64,000 nucleotides of DNA, from contig NZ_BRZC01000007.1 of NCBI RefSeq assembly GCF_030268005.1, forward strand, positions 310,001-374,000, written 5' to 3'. The position numbers were made by a program, and so were the translations under genes. Every line of letters begins with the position of its first letter. The stretch's first letter is position 1. Below the pieces are notes generated by a model, which saw nothing but the letters and a program-made list of their open reading frames with translations, was not told the origin of the DNA and searched no databases. The DNA is from Microbacterium arabinogalactanolyticum (GTDB taxonomy: Bacteria; Actinomycetota; Actinomycetes; Actinomycetales; Microbacteriaceae). Below are positions 25,425 to 36,321 of this stretch, one piece after another.

Positions 25425-25809
25425 GCCACGACGCTAGGCGGGCCGGCCGACGCACCGAGGCCGTGAACCCGCGGGATGTGCACAATCCTGCGGAATCCGC
25501 GGTTGTGCAGGGAGAACGCGTCCGGCGAAGGGTGCTGGAGAACACCGCCCCGAGAATGCCGAAGGGCGGCACCTCACGGGGGGAATGAGATGCCGCCCAC
25601 GCGCGACCCGCGTTCGGGGGTATCGGGCGCGCTGAAGCCGGAATAAGATTCGGCTGACGTCAGTGTATGCAGGCGGCAGGGCCGATGCAAACGAGGCGCA
25701 CTACCGACTTTCGACAGTAGGCCGCCGTGCGGACGCCGGACTAGATTCGGCCGTGTCCCGGGTCGCGCGCAGTCGCGGCCGAACAGCCCGCGCAAAGGAG
25801 CGAAGTGCC
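25425..25809. other. Divergent intergenic region between tad operon and acs
   Basis: 385 bases without a convincing gene. It holds a dyad: TGCACAA (25479-25485) and TTGTGCA (25503-25509) flank the palindrome GCGGAATCCGC (25490-25500), 55-85 bases before tadA. A TAGATT hexamer at 25742-25747 may be the acs -10. AAAGGAG at 25794-25800 is the acs ribosome-binding site. Otherwise I see nothing. Confidence 0.4.
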
Positions 25810-27780
<1,971 letters not shown>

Positions 27781-27791
27781 CACGGATGCAG

Positions 27792-27826
27792 AAGGCGGTC
27801 CCTCCCGTTCGGGAGGGACCGCCTTT
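27792..27826 (+). terminator. Terminator of acs
   Basis: 15-bp perfect stem (27792-27806 with 27811-27825), four-base loop GTTC, followed by TCGTT. It lies 11 bases after the acs stop, between convergent genes. Confidence 0.85.
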
Positions 27827-27860
27827 CGTTCGCAGCTGGGTCGCTGAGCCTGTCGAAGCG

Positions 27861-28319
27861 TCAGGCGAGGAGGAACGCGACCTCGACCTCGACGGGGGTG
27901 TCCAGCGGCAGCACGGTCACGCCGACCGCTGCGCGGACGTGCTTGCCCGCGTCACCGAAGATCTCGCCGAGCACCTCGCTCGCGCCGTTGATCACACCGG
28001 GCTGGCTCGTGAACGACGGGTCGGATGCCACGAAGCCGCCGACGCGGAGCACTCCGGCGAGCCTGTCGACTCCGCCGGCGGCCGCGGCCGCCGCGGCGAC
28101 GGCGTTCAGCGCGCAGGTGCGGGCATAGCCCTTGGCAGCATCCACGTCGACCTCCGCGCCGACCTTGCCGGTCTCGGGAAGCGCGCCGTCCACGAACGGC
28201 AGCTGGCCGGAGGTGTACACGACGCCGCCGTGCACGACGGCGGGAACGTACGCGGCCACAGGTGCGGCGACGGCGGGAAGCTCGATGCCGAGCTCCTCGA
28301 GGCGGGTGGCGATGCTCAC
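27861..28319 (-). CDS. RidA family protein
   Basis: 152 aa, YjgF/YER057c/UK114 family. The family includes enamine/imine deaminases that detoxify PLP-enzyme intermediates. The family core is present (VVYTSGQLPFVDG; later ARTCALNAVAAA, containing the expected Arg). GTG start chosen because AAGGAG lies 9 bases upstream and the start overlaps the DUF4177 stop (GTGA). Confidence 0.9.
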   Translation of the reverse strand: MSIATRLEELGIELPAVAAPVAAYVPAVVHGGVVYTSGQLPFVDGALPETGKVGAEVDVDAAKGYARTCALNAVAAAAAAAGGVDRLAGVLRVGGFVASDPSFTSQPGVINGASEVLGEIFGDAGKHVRAAVGVTVLPLDTPVEVEVAFLLA

Positions 28320-28540
28320 TTGGTGTCTCCTTCGAACTGACGTGCCGCTTCCGCGGCGGCGGCGAGGCCGGTGTTGGCCGCCTGATCCTGGCTGACCGGG
28401 CGCTTGAAGTAGGCGACCAGACCGCCCTCGGGACCCTGCACGACCTGCACGAGCTCCCAGCCCTGCTTGCCCCAGTTGTTGAGGATGGCCGCGGTGTTGT
28501 GGATCAGCAGCGGCGTGGTCAGATACTCCCACGTGGTCAT
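28316..28540 (-). CDS. DUF4177-like small protein
   Basis: 74 aa, beginning MTTWEYLTTPLLIH; the WEYLT...NNWGKQGWELVQV pattern is that of DUF4177. No function is known. It is translationally coupled to ridA. Its start is 81 bases from the divergent PBP gene, so both promoters lie in that short gap. Confidence 0.82.
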   Translation of the reverse strand: MTTWEYLTTPLLIHNTAAILNNWGKQGWELVQVVQGPEGGLVAYFKRPVSQDQAANTGLAAAAEAARQFEGDTK

Positions 28541-28608
28541 GGCACTCCTGCGTGTCGTCGGCGCGCCGGACGGTCCGTGCGTCGAGGCTTCTATTCAGGG
28601 AACTCCCC

Positions 28609-28614
28609 TAGCAT
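28609..28614 (+). promoter_or_regulatory. -10 element of the PBP gene, likely leaderless
   Basis: TAGCAT lies 7 bases before the ATG at 28622 and no ribosome-binding site is present at a usable distance. This puts the likely transcription start at or next to the start codon, so the mRNA is probably leaderless. No clear -35 is visible. Confidence 0.45.
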
Positions 28615-28621
28615 CAAGCGT

Positions 28622-31216
28622 ATGCCTCAAAAGAATCGGACGCTGAAGGGTGTGCTCGGCGGTCTGCTGGGCCTCGTCGGCCTGAGCGCTGTCGCCGGCG
28701 TGCTGGCCACGGCCGCCGTCACCCCCGCCATCGCCATCGCCGGTGTCAGTGGCTCGCAGGCCCTCTCGATCTTCGAGAACCTGCCTGATGCGCTCAACCC
28801 CAGCACCCCGATGGAGCCCACCGTCTTCTACGCGACAGGCGCCGACGGAAAGCCCTTCGAGCTGGCGAGGTTCTTCGACCAGAACCGCGTGCCCGTGACC
28901 TTCAATCAGGTCTCGCCCGTCATGTACGACGCGCTCCTCTCCAGTGAGGACAAGAGCTTCTACGAGCACGGCGGCGTGAACCTGGGTGCGACTGTCAAGG
29001 CGGTCTACGACAACGTCCGCGGCACCTCCTCCCGCGGTGCTTCGACGATCAGCCAGCAGTTCGTGAAGAACGTGCTCATCCAGAAGTGCGAGCAGGACGT
29101 CTCGGCAGGCGATCCGAAGTACAGCGAGAAGCTCAACGCCTGCTGGAATGACGCCACCAACGCCACCGGCGCCAAGGGCGTCGAGCGCAAGCTGCAGGAG
29201 ATGCGCTATGCGATCCAGATCGAGAAGGACTACTCCAAGAACGACATCCTCCTCGGCTACCTGAACATCGCCAACTTCGGCGGTCAGACCTACGGCATCG
29301 AGGCCGCCGCGAACTACTACTTCGGTACGACCGCCGCCAAGCTCACGCTCGACCAGGCGGCCACGCTCGCCGGCGCCGTGCAGAACCCGAACCGGTTCCG
29401 CTTCGACAAGCAGGGTGGGTCATGGACTGACAAGACCGGCAAGGCGAGGAACAGCAAGGAAGACGGCTACGCCGACACCAAGTTCCGCCGCAACTACGTG
29501 CTCGATCGCATGCTGATCGACGGCAAGATCACGAAGAAGCAGCACGATGAGGCCGTGGCGCTGCCCATCACCCCGAACATCCACTCGACGACCCAGGGCT
29601 GCCAGGCCGCGGGGCAGCAGGGCTACTTCTGCCAGTACGTGAAGAATGTGATCGAGGACGACAAGGTCTTCGGTGCCACCGTCGGCGACCGCCGAGACAC
29701 CCTCCGTCGCGGCGGTATGAGCGTGTACACCTCGCTCGACATGCGCGTTCAGAACGCCGGCAACGAAGCGATGGCGGCGAGGGTCCCCACCCATCTCGAC
29801 GACCCCAACCACGTGATCGCCGGCAGCGCGGTCACCCTCGAGGCCAGCACGGGTCGCATTCTCGCAATCGCGCAGAACACCCAGTTCAACGAATCCGCGA
29901 ATGCCAACAGCACTCCGGGGCAGAGCAGCTTGGTATATGCAGCGGACCGCGACCACGGCAACTCCGAAGGATTCCAGCCGGGTTCGTCGTACAAGGTCTT
30001 CACCCTGCTCGATTGGCTGGAGAAGGGTCACTCGGTCAACGAGACGCTCGACGGGCGTCGCAGTTCCCTCCTGCCGAGTTCGACGTACCAGACGTGCGGA
30101 GAGCCCGTGACGTACAGCGGCAGCGCCAACATCTCGAAGAACTACGGCAGCGTTCCTGGGTATGTGGGCACCCCGATGCGCTTCACTGCGGCCTCGCTGA
30201 ACAGCGGTTTCTACGCCATGGCGAAGGACCTCGATCTCTGCGACATCAACAAGGTGGCCGAGCGACTCGGCGTGCACCAGGGCAACATGGTTCCCGTCAC
30301 CAAGACCAACACGCTGTACGAGTCGATCCTCGGTTCGCGCAATATCGCACCGATCCAGATGGCGGGCGCCTATGCCACGATCGCGAACAAGGGCGTCTAC
30401 TGCACGCCGAAGGCGATCGACAAGATCGTCGGAGCCGACGGCAAGGAGATGCCGCTGCCGGAGTCGTCCTGCACGCAGGTCATCTCTCCCGAGGTCGCGG
30501 CCACTGCGTCATATGCGCTGCACGGTGTGATGAACGCGACGGGCAGCGCGGCCAACACGAGGGATGGCATCCCCATGTTCGGCAAGACCGGAACCCACCA
30601 GGAGATCGGTACCGCTATGGCGCTGTCGAGCACGAAGACGACCACCTTCGTGTACGTCGGGAAGAACGGCGGCAAGGACTTCCCGATCGCCAAGAACTTC
30701 TACAAGGGCAAGTCGCTGAACACTGCGAGATTCGACATCGCCAGGGCCTTGGAGCGTGCCGCGAACAAGGTGTACGGCGGAGACGCGCTCCCCAGCCCCG
30801 ACAGGAACCTCACCCGTCAGGTCCTGAAGGATCTGCCCAACGTCGTCGGGATGTCCATCGAAGAGGCCACCAAGACGATCGAGGACGCCGGGTTCTCGGT
30901 GCAGGTCGGCGCCCCCGTGGACAGCACCGTCGGTGCCGGGCTGGTCGCGACCCAGACGCCGGGTGCCGGTCAGGCGCCCGGCGGCACGACCGTGACTCTC
31001 TCGCCGAGCACGGGCAATCCGCCCGCAGCGAACGTGCCGAACGTGGTGGGCGCGAAGTTCAGCGACGCGAAGAAGACCCTGGAGGATGCCGGGTTCAGCG
31101 TCGACGACAAGGGCTGCAACGGTGGGACGCCCGTGACAGCTCAGAACCCGCCAGGAGGCTCCCCTGCGCCGCCCGGCAGCACGGTGTCGGTGGTCTGCAT
31201 CGGAAACGAGCATTGA
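28622..31216 (+). CDS. ponA: Class A penicillin-binding protein with two PASTA domains
   Basis: 864-aa bifunctional peptidoglycan synthase. N-terminal membrane anchor (about 10-45), GT51 glycosyltransferase with catalytic E109 in SSEDKSFYEHGG and RGASTISQQFVKN, transpeptidase with S455-x-x-K458 and KTGT at 655-658, then two PASTA repeats (PNVVGMSIEEA...; PNVVGAKFSDA...). The architecture matches mycobacterial PonA2, which likewise precedes a metallophosphoesterase gene. The central part uses more A/T-ending codons than its neighbours, but there is no sign of disruption. Confidence 0.95.
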   Translation: MPQKNRTLKGVLGGLLGLVGLSAVAGVLATAAVTPAIAIAGVSGSQALSIFENLPDALNPSTPMEPTVFYATGADGKPFELARFFDQNRVPVTFNQVSPVMYDALLSSEDKSFYEHGGVNLGATVKAVYDNVRGTSSRGASTISQQFVKNVLIQKCEQDVSAGDPKYSEKLNACWNDATNATGAKGVERKLQEMRYAIQIEKDYSKNDILLGYLNIANFGGQTYGIEAAANYYFGTTAAKLTLDQAATLAGAVQNPNRFRFDKQGGSWTDKTGKARNSKEDGYADTKFRRNYVLDRMLIDGKITKKQHDEAVALPITPNIHSTTQGCQAAGQQGYFCQYVKNVIEDDKVFGATVGDRRDTLRRGGMSVYTSLDMRVQNAGNEAMAARVPTHLDDPNHVIAGSAVTLEASTGRILAIAQNTQFNESANANSTPGQSSLVYAADRDHGNSEGFQPGSSYKVFTLLDWLEKGHSVNETLDGRRSSLLPSSTYQTCGEPVTYSGSANISKNYGSVPGYVGTPMRFTAASLNSGFYAMAKDLDLCDINKVAERLGVHQGNMVPVTKTNTLYESILGSRNIAPIQMAGAYATIANKGVYCTPKAIDKIVGADGKEMPLPESSCTQVISPEVAATASYALHGVMNATGSAANTRDGIPMFGKTGTHQEIGTAMALSSTKTTTFVYVGKNGGKDFPIAKNFYKGKSLNTARFDIARALERAANKVYGGDALPSPDRNLTRQVLKDLPNVVGMSIEEATKTIEDAGFSVQVGAPVDSTVGAGLVATQTPGAGQAPGGTTVTLSPSTGNPPAANVPNVVGAKFSDAKKTLEDAGFSVDDKGCNGGTPVTAQNPPGGSPAPPGSTVSVVCIGNEH

Positions 31217-32151
31217 CCTCGCGAGGTTCCGCGCACCCGGCCCTCATCGCGCTCGGCGCGGTGGGGGCCGCGGGCGTCGCGGCGACGGTGTGGGGCGTCG
31301 GGATCGAGCGGTACCTGTTCACCGTCCGTGAGGTGACCGCCCCGGCGCTTGCTCCGGGGAGTCGCCCTGTGCGCGTGCTGCACCTCTCGGATGCCCACAT
31401 GGCGCCGTGGCAGCACCGCAAGCAGCGCTGGCTGGCGACGCTCGCCGCGCTCGAGCCTGATCTCGTGGTGAACACCGGCGACAACCTCGGGCATCTCGAC
31501 GGGCTCTCCGGCATCCGCCGTGCCTTCGATCCCCTTGCGGGGATCCCCGGCGTGTTCGTGCACGGTTCGAACGACGTGCAGGCCCCATCGCCCCGCAACC
31601 CGTTCAAGTACTTCATGGGACCCTCGAGCGGCGCGAAGCGGATCCAGTCGCTCGACACGGATGCCATGGACGAGTACTTCATGGATGAGCTCGGCTGGCA
31701 CAACCTGAACAACGCCGCGGCGCGGATGGAGGTCGCCGGGAACAGCATCGACTTCCTGGGGGTCGATGACGCGCATCGCGACTGGGACGAGCTGGACGTG
31801 CTCCCCTCGGCGCTCGGCGCGCTCGGGGAGCGGCCGGCAGGTTCCTCCGTGATCGGCGTGACGCACGCGCCGTACCAGCGCGTCCTGAACCGCTTCGTGG
31901 AACTCGGGGCGGATGTCGTGTTCGGCGGCCACACGCACGGCGGCCAGGTGTGCCTCCCGGGCTACGGGGCGCTGGTCGCGAACTGCGACATCCCGCTGAA
32001 GCAGGCCAAGGGTCTGAGCACCTGGACGCGCGATGGGCGCACCGTGCCGCTGAACGTGAGCGCGGGCTGCGGGCACTCGATCTACGCGCCCGTGCGCTTC
32101 GCCTGCCGCCCCGAGGCGACGCTGCTGACTCTGACCGCCCGCAGCGCCTGA
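31213..32151 (+). CDS. Membrane-anchored metallophosphoesterase
   Basis: 312 aa. One N-terminal hydrophobic segment (about 8-28), then a calcineurin-like phosphoesterase domain with all metal motifs: SDAH (D60, H62), NTGDN, GSND, THAP and GHTHGG. TTG start overlaps the PBP stop by 4 bases, so the pair is an operon, as with Rv3682-Rv3683 in mycobacteria. The likely substrates are phospho- or pyrophosphate bonds in envelope precursors, but this is not established. Confidence 0.88.
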   Translation: MTSRGSAHPALIALGAVGAAGVAATVWGVGIERYLFTVREVTAPALAPGSRPVRVLHLSDAHMAPWQHRKQRWLATLAALEPDLVVNTGDNLGHLDGLSGIRRAFDPLAGIPGVFVHGSNDVQAPSPRNPFKYFMGPSSGAKRIQSLDTDAMDEYFMDELGWHNLNNAAARMEVAGNSIDFLGVDDAHRDWDELDVLPSALGALGERPAGSSVIGVTHAPYQRVLNRFVELGADVVFGGHTHGGQVCLPGYGALVANCDIPLKQAKGLSTWTRDGRTVPLNVSAGCGHSIYAPVRFACRPEATLLTLTARSA

Positions 32152-32296
32152 GCCCGCGCAGTGGCGTGCGTCCGTATTCGCCGCTGGTGAGCGTCGCTCC
32201 GGGCGGGCACCGCCTGCGACGCGCGCGGGCGACCGGTGCACGCTCGCCGATTCGTCGTTGAGGCCGTTCGCATGTAGACTCGAACGGTTGCAACAA

Positions 32297-32370
<74 letters not shown>

Positions 32371-32376
32371 CTCAAA

Positions 32377-32419
32377 GCCGAAGATCCCCCGCCCGGAGGG
32401 CGGGGGATCTTCGGCTTTT
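32377..32419 (+). terminator. Strong terminator of tRNA-Pro
   Basis: 18-bp perfect stem (32377-32394 with 32398-32415), three-base loop, then TTTT. It is the best factor-independent terminator in the window. Confidence 0.92.
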
Positions 32420-32715
32420 CCGTCCGGGACGCCAGAGGGGCCCCGCCGCGCAGGAGGCTCCGCCCGCCGCCACTCCGGGCAACGCGACGAACCTCCCCGA
32501 CGAGCGGTGGGTGGAGGGCGCGGCGGGGATGCACCCCGTCGCAAGCCGACAGAGCGGCACGCCGCGAAGCGGTGGGCCGCCCCACGCCGCCGCGATGCCG
32601 CGCAGCGGCGAGCAACGCCCCCGCCCGATGCCGCGAATCGCCACGTGGACCGGGATATGCGTCGAACAGCCCCCTCCGCTCCCCCACAGCTCCCCTCCGA
32701 TACCCTGTAATCACT
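32420..32715. other. Gene-free GC-rich spacer
   Basis: 296 bases between the tRNA-Pro terminator and the HAD gene. Frames are open in several phases but have low-complexity Arg/Ala/Pro translations and no start signal. It contains short self-complementary runs such as CGCCGCGATGCCGCGC near 32588. TACCCT at 32701-32706 is a likely -10 for the HAD gene, 9 bases before its ATG. Confidence 0.4.
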
Positions 32716-33489
32716 ATGCCTACGCCTCGCCTGGTCGCCTTCGACCTCGATGACACGCTCGCCCCGTCGAAGGGCGAGATCGACGTCCGCATCGCGGATC
32801 TGCTGCGCGCACTGCTGCAGCGCGTGGACGTGGCGATCATCTCGGGCGGCAACGAGGATCAGTTCCGCACGCAGGTCATCGCCCGCCTCGCCGACACGAT
32901 GGCATCCGATCTGGCCCGGCTGCACCTGCTGCCCACCTGCGGCACCCGCTACCTGCGGCACGACGGCGCGGCATTCGCCGCGGTCTACGCCCACGACCTC
33001 ACCGACCAGGAGAAGTCCGACGCGCTCACCGCGCTGCGCGAGGAGGCCGAGCGCCTGGGTCTGTGGGAGAGCCGCACCTGGGGCGAGATCCTCGAGGACC
33101 GCGGATCGCAGATCACGTTCTCGGCGCTGGGGCAGCAGGCCCCCCGCGACGCGAAGCACGCCTGGGATCCGGACGGCGCAAAGCGGGCCCTTCTCCGCGA
33201 CGCGGTCGCTGCACGCCTGCCCGGCCTGGAGGTCCGCTCCGGCGGCTCCACGAGCATCGACATCACTCGCGCCGGCATCGACAAGGCCTATGGCATGCGC
33301 CAACTCGCCGACCACACCGGCATCCCGCTGACCGACATGCTTTTCTACGGCGACCGGCTGGACGAGGGCGGCAACGACTACCCGGTACTCGCGATCGGCG
33401 TCCCCTCCGTGGCCGTGGAGGGCTGGGAGGACACGGCCGACAAGCTCGACGAGCTCATCGCGGGTCTGCCGGAGCGCGTCGCCCGCTGA
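32716..33489 (+). CDS. HAD-IIB family phosphatase/phosphomutase-like
   Basis: 257 aa. HAD motif I FDLDDT with D10 and D12, motif II near IISGG (43-47), motif III/IV YGDRLDEGGNDYPV. The overall pattern resembles the Cof/phosphomannomutase-like IIB subclass common in actinobacteria. The substrate is probably a sugar phosphate; it is not determined by sequence. The ATG at 32716 begins MPTPRLVAFDLD; no ribosome-binding site is visible, consistent with a leaderless start. Confidence 0.82.
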   Translation: MPTPRLVAFDLDDTLAPSKGEIDVRIADLLRALLQRVDVAIISGGNEDQFRTQVIARLADTMASDLARLHLLPTCGTRYLRHDGAAFAAVYAHDLTDQEKSDALTALREEAERLGLWESRTWGEILEDRGSQITFSALGQQAPRDAKHAWDPDGAKRALLRDAVAARLPGLEVRSGGSTSIDITRAGIDKAYGMRQLADHTGIPLTDMLFYGDRLDEGGNDYPVLAIGVPSVAVEGWEDTADKLDELIAGLPERVAR

Positions 33490-33505
33490 CGGCGTCCGCA
33501 GCCGC

Positions 33506-33618
33506 GTCCCAGAAGATGCGGGTCACGAGGCGGCAGACCGGTCCGTTCTGAGACAGACCGTGCGCCATGTCTCAGAAGCGGCGGGCCCGGGCTGACCCGA
33601 CCCGCCGCTTCTGGGACA
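33506..33618. repeat. Intergenic four-copy inverted word (GTCYCAGAAG) with terminator stem
   Basis: A 10-base word occurs four times in alternating orientation: GTCCCAGAAG (33506-33515), its degenerate inverse TTCTGAGACA (33546-33555), TGTCTCAGAA (33568-33577) and the exact inverse CTTCTGGGAC (33608-33617). The last two extend to an 18-bp stem with one G-U (33568-33585 with 33601-33618). The second and third can pair instead (10-bp perfect), so two folds exclude each other. It lies between convergent genes and probably also acts as a bidirectional terminator. Confidence 0.7.
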
Positions 33619-33622
33619 CGCC

Positions 33623-34882
33623 TCAGCGGACGACAGACTCCGCGGCGCCCTCGGCCACCGGCACCAGGCGCGCCAGCTGCGTGACATGCTTCGGCTCGAG
33701 CTCGGCCAGGGTGGAGACACCCAGCAGACGCATCGTGCGCTCGATCTCGGTCCGCAGGATCGCGATCGTGCGGTCCACGCCCTGACGCCCGCCGGCCATG
33801 AGGCCGTACAGGTAGGCGCGGCCGATGAGGGTGAAGTCGGCCCCCAGGGCGACGGATGCCACGATGTCGGCGCCGTTCATGATGCCGGTGTCCACCATCA
33901 CCGTGAAGTCGTCGCCCACGGCCTTGCGCACGTGCGGCAGCAGACGGAACGGGATGGGCGCGCGATCGAGCTGACGCCCACCGTGGTTGGAGAGCACGAT
34001 GCCGTCGACGCCGGCATCCTTCAGCCGCACCGAGTCCTCGACGTTCTGCACGCCCTTGATGACGATCTTGCCGGGCCACAGGTCGCGAATGACGGCGAGG
34101 TCGTCGTAGCTGATCGTGGGGTCCATGGCGGCGTCCAGCAGCTCGCCGACGGTGCCGCCGGTGGTGCTGAGCGAGGCGAACTCGAGCTTGGGCGTAGTGA
34201 GGAAGTCGTACCACCACCACGGCCGCGGGATGGCGTTGATGATCGTGCCGAGGGTCAGCTGCGGCGGGATGCTGAAGCCGTTGCGCTTGTCGCGCAGGCG
34301 GGCGCCTGCGACGGGGGTGTCGACCGTGAACTGCAGGGTGTCGAAGCCGGCGGCGGCGGCGCGGCGGGTGAGCTCGTAGGAGATCTCACGGTCGCGCATG
34401 ACGTACAGCTGGAACCAGTTGCGTCCGTTCGGGTTGGCGGCCTTCACGCCCTCGATCGAGGTGGTGCCCAGCGTGGACAGGGTGAACGGGATGCCCGCGG
34501 CGGCCGCCGCTCCCGCACCTGCGGTCTCGCCCTCGGTCTGCATGAGGCGGGTGAAGCCGGTGGGCGCGATGCCGAAGGGAAGCGCGGACGGACCGCCGAG
34601 GATCTCGACGCTCGTGTCGACGGTGGGGGCGGGCTTGAGGATGCCGGGGTGGAACTCGACGTCCGCGAAGGCCTGGCGGGCGCGCGCCAACGACAGCTCG
34701 CCCTCTGCCGCGCCGTCGGTGTAGTCGAAGGCGGCCTTCGGCGTGCGACGCTTGGCGATGGTGCGCAGGTCGTAGATCGTCAGCGCCGCGTCGAGACGGC
34801 GCTTGCGCCCGTCCAGCTCGGGCTTCTTGAACTTCATGAGCTCGAGCAGCTCGGCGGGGTTGGGCAGCTGGCGCTGGACCAT
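33623..34882 (-). CDS. lldD: L-lactate dehydrogenase (FMN-dependent, LldD type)
   Basis: 419-aa alpha-hydroxy-acid oxidase family. Active-site His is H300 in SNHGGRQLD; the FMN-binding [14 protein letters not shown] and LYVMRDREI segments are present, as is [12 protein letters not shown]. It oxidises L-lactate to pyruvate, passing electrons to the quinone pool. It lies 26 bases after a GntR regulator on the same strand, so the operon is lldR-lldD. AGGAGAG precedes the ATG. Other alpha-hydroxy acids are possible substrates. Confidence 0.88.
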   Translation of the reverse strand: MVQRQLPNPAELLELMKFKKPELDGRKRRLDAALTIYDLRTIAKRRTPKAAFDYTDGAAEGELSLARARQAFADVEFHPGILKPAPTVDTSVEILGGPSALPFGIAPTGFTRLMQTEGETAGAGAAAAAGIPFTLSTLGTTSIEGVKAANPNGRNWFQLYVMRDREISYELTRRAAAAGFDTLQFTVDTPVAGARLRDKRNGFSIPPQLTLGTIINAIPRPWWWYDFLTTPKLEFASLSTTGGTVGELLDAAMDPTISYDDLAVIRDLWPGKIVIKGVQNVEDSVRLKDAGVDGIVLSNHGGRQLDRAPIPFRLLPHVRKAVGDDFTVMVDTGIMNGADIVASVALGADFTLIGRAYLYGLMAGGRQGVDRTIAILRTEIERTMRLLGVSTLAELEPKHVTQLARLVPVAEGAAESVVR

Positions 34883-34908
34883 GGTGTCTCTCCTCTGCAG
34901 GGTGTGCG

Positions 34909-35622
34909 TCAGTGGTCGCCGGGCACGAGCCCGGCGGCGACGTAGTAACCGGTGATGTGGTCGTGGACGAGGGCGCGTGCGGCATCCGCCCCGCCCGCCT
35001 CGACGGCGTCGACGATCGCGTGATGCTCCGTGCGCAGCCGGGATGCCATGGCGTCCCAGTCCTCGATGCGCGCCGAGCCCTCCAGCACGTAGGACTCGAT
35101 CGCGGTGCGCAGGCCCGCCATCATCGCGGCGATGACGGTGTTCCCTGAAGCCTCGGCGAGGGCGTAGTGCAGCTCGGCGTCGAGCGCGAGGAACACGGGC
35201 GCAGTGAGATCATCCGCATCCATGGCGGTCAGGATGCCGCGGATGCCGGCGAGATCGCGCCGCGGGTCAGCAGAAAGACGGGCGACGACGGCATCCTCCA
35301 GCACGAGCCTGGTCTGGACGACATCCGCCAGCGGGAAGCCCTGTGCGGCCACCTGCAGCCGCAGCAGTGTGGACATGCCTCCGGAGGGCGCGGCGATGAC
35401 GATCGCGCCCGCCTGGGGTCCGGAGCCGGTCGCGGTGCGGATCAGCCCCATCACCTCGAGCACCCGCAGCGCCTCACGCACGCTCGAGCGCCCCACGCCG
35501 AGGTCAGCGGCGAGGTCGCGCTCCGACGGCAGCCGGTCCCCCGGGCCGAGCACGCCGTCGAGCAGATCGCTCTCCACCCGTGCGAGCACGGTGCGCCAGG
35601 CGCGCGCAGTGGTCTCCGGCAT
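34909..35622 (-). CDS. lldR: GntR/FadR-family regulator, LldR-like
   Basis: 237 aa. Winged helix at about 15-70 ([34 protein letters not shown]) and an FCD ligand-binding helical domain at about 90-225, with the Asp/His pattern of metal/ligand sites. It probably represses lldD until lactate binds. Two TGGTCAGACCA operators lie just upstream of its own start, so it is autoregulated. The lactate assignment rests on the lldD neighbour. Confidence 0.85.
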   Translation of the reverse strand: MPETTARAWRTVLARVESDLLDGVLGPGDRLPSERDLAADLGVGRSSVREALRVLEVMGLIRTATGSGPQAGAIVIAAPSGGMSTLLRLQVAAQGFPLADVVQTRLVLEDAVVARLSADPRRDLAGIRGILTAMDADDLTAPVFLALDAELHYALAEASGNTVIAAMMAGLRTAIESYVLEGSARIEDWDAMASRLRTEHHAIVDAVEAGGADAARALVHDHITGYYVAAGLVPGDH

Positions 35623-35631
35623 CCGTCCTCC

Positions 35632-35671
35632 TGTGGTCAGACCACAGGCTATCCGATGTGGTCAGACCACG
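35632..35671. promoter_or_regulatory. Double GntR operator upstream of lldR
   Basis: Perfect 15-bp palindrome TGTGGTCAGACCACA (35632-35646) and a second copy with a 13-bp core GTGGTCAGACCAC (35658-35670); centres 25 bp apart. TGGTCNGACCA is the general FadR/LldR-type operator. The first ends 10 bases before the lldR start codon. Confidence 0.85.
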
Positions 35672-35681
35672 CAAACGGCCC

Positions 35682-36311
35682 TCAGCCGAGCACTCCCCCG
35701 GACTCCTCGAGATAGCAGTTGCCGCACAGCGACTCGTACGTCACGGCAACGCCGTCGATCGCAACCTGGTCGCCGTCGAACACGAATCGGCCGTCGACCT
35801 TCCGCCCGTTGAAGACGGCCTTGCGGCCGCAGCGGCAGATCGTCTTCAGCTCCTCCAGAGTGTGGGCGATCGCCAGCAGCCGGGCAGAGCCCGGGAACGC
35901 ATGCGTGCGGAAGTCGTTGCGGATGCCGTAGGCGAGCACGGGAATGCCGTCCAGCACCGCGATCCGGAACAGATCGTCGATCTGCTCGGGCGTGAGGAAC
36001 TGCGCCTCGTCGATCAGCAGGCACGCGACGTCGGCGGGCGCCGCGGGGAGCAGCTCCTCGTCGACCTCGTCGCGGATCCGCTGCCGGTGCACCGCGAACA
36101 GCGCACGGGCGTCGTCGTCGGAGCCGATCAGGAAGTCGACCTCACGGGTCATGCCGAGGCGGCTCTCGATCTGCGAGGCGCCCTTGGTGTCGATCTCGGG
36201 CTTGGCGAGCAGCACCCGCTGCCCGCGCTCCTCGTAGTTGTAGGCCGCCTGCAGCAAGGCCGTCGACTTGCCCGAGTTCATCGCGCCGTAGCGGAAGTAC
36301 AGCTTCGCCAC
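35682..36311 (-). CDS. tdk: Thymidine kinase
   Basis: 209-aa type II thymidine kinase for pyrimidine salvage. P-loop GAMNSGKST at 9-17, catalytic region LIDEAQFL at about 98-105, and a zinc site formed by CRCG and CGNC. Full length. It is on the minus strand, ten bases after mqo. Confidence 0.95.
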   Translation of the reverse strand: MAKLYFRYGAMNSGKSTALLQAAYNYEERGQRVLLAKPEIDTKGASQIESRLGMTREVDFLIGSDDDARALFAVHRQRIRDEVDEELLPAAPADVACLLIDEAQFLTPEQIDDLFRIAVLDGIPVLAYGIRNDFRTHAFPGSARLLAIAHTLEELKTICRCGRKAVFNGRKVDGRFVFDGDQVAIDGVAVTYESLCGNCYLEESGGVLG

Positions 36312-36321
36312 GGTGGGTCCG

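Noticed and set aside
29750-30750. Possible horizontal transfer of the middle of the PBP gene because of softer codon bias
   Set aside because: The frame and all motifs are intact and the flanking PASTA and GT51 parts fit one protein; the bias shift is small.
32420-32715. Small open frames in the spacer after tRNA-Pro
   Set aside because: No start signal, unnatural composition and no recognisable protein pattern on either strand.
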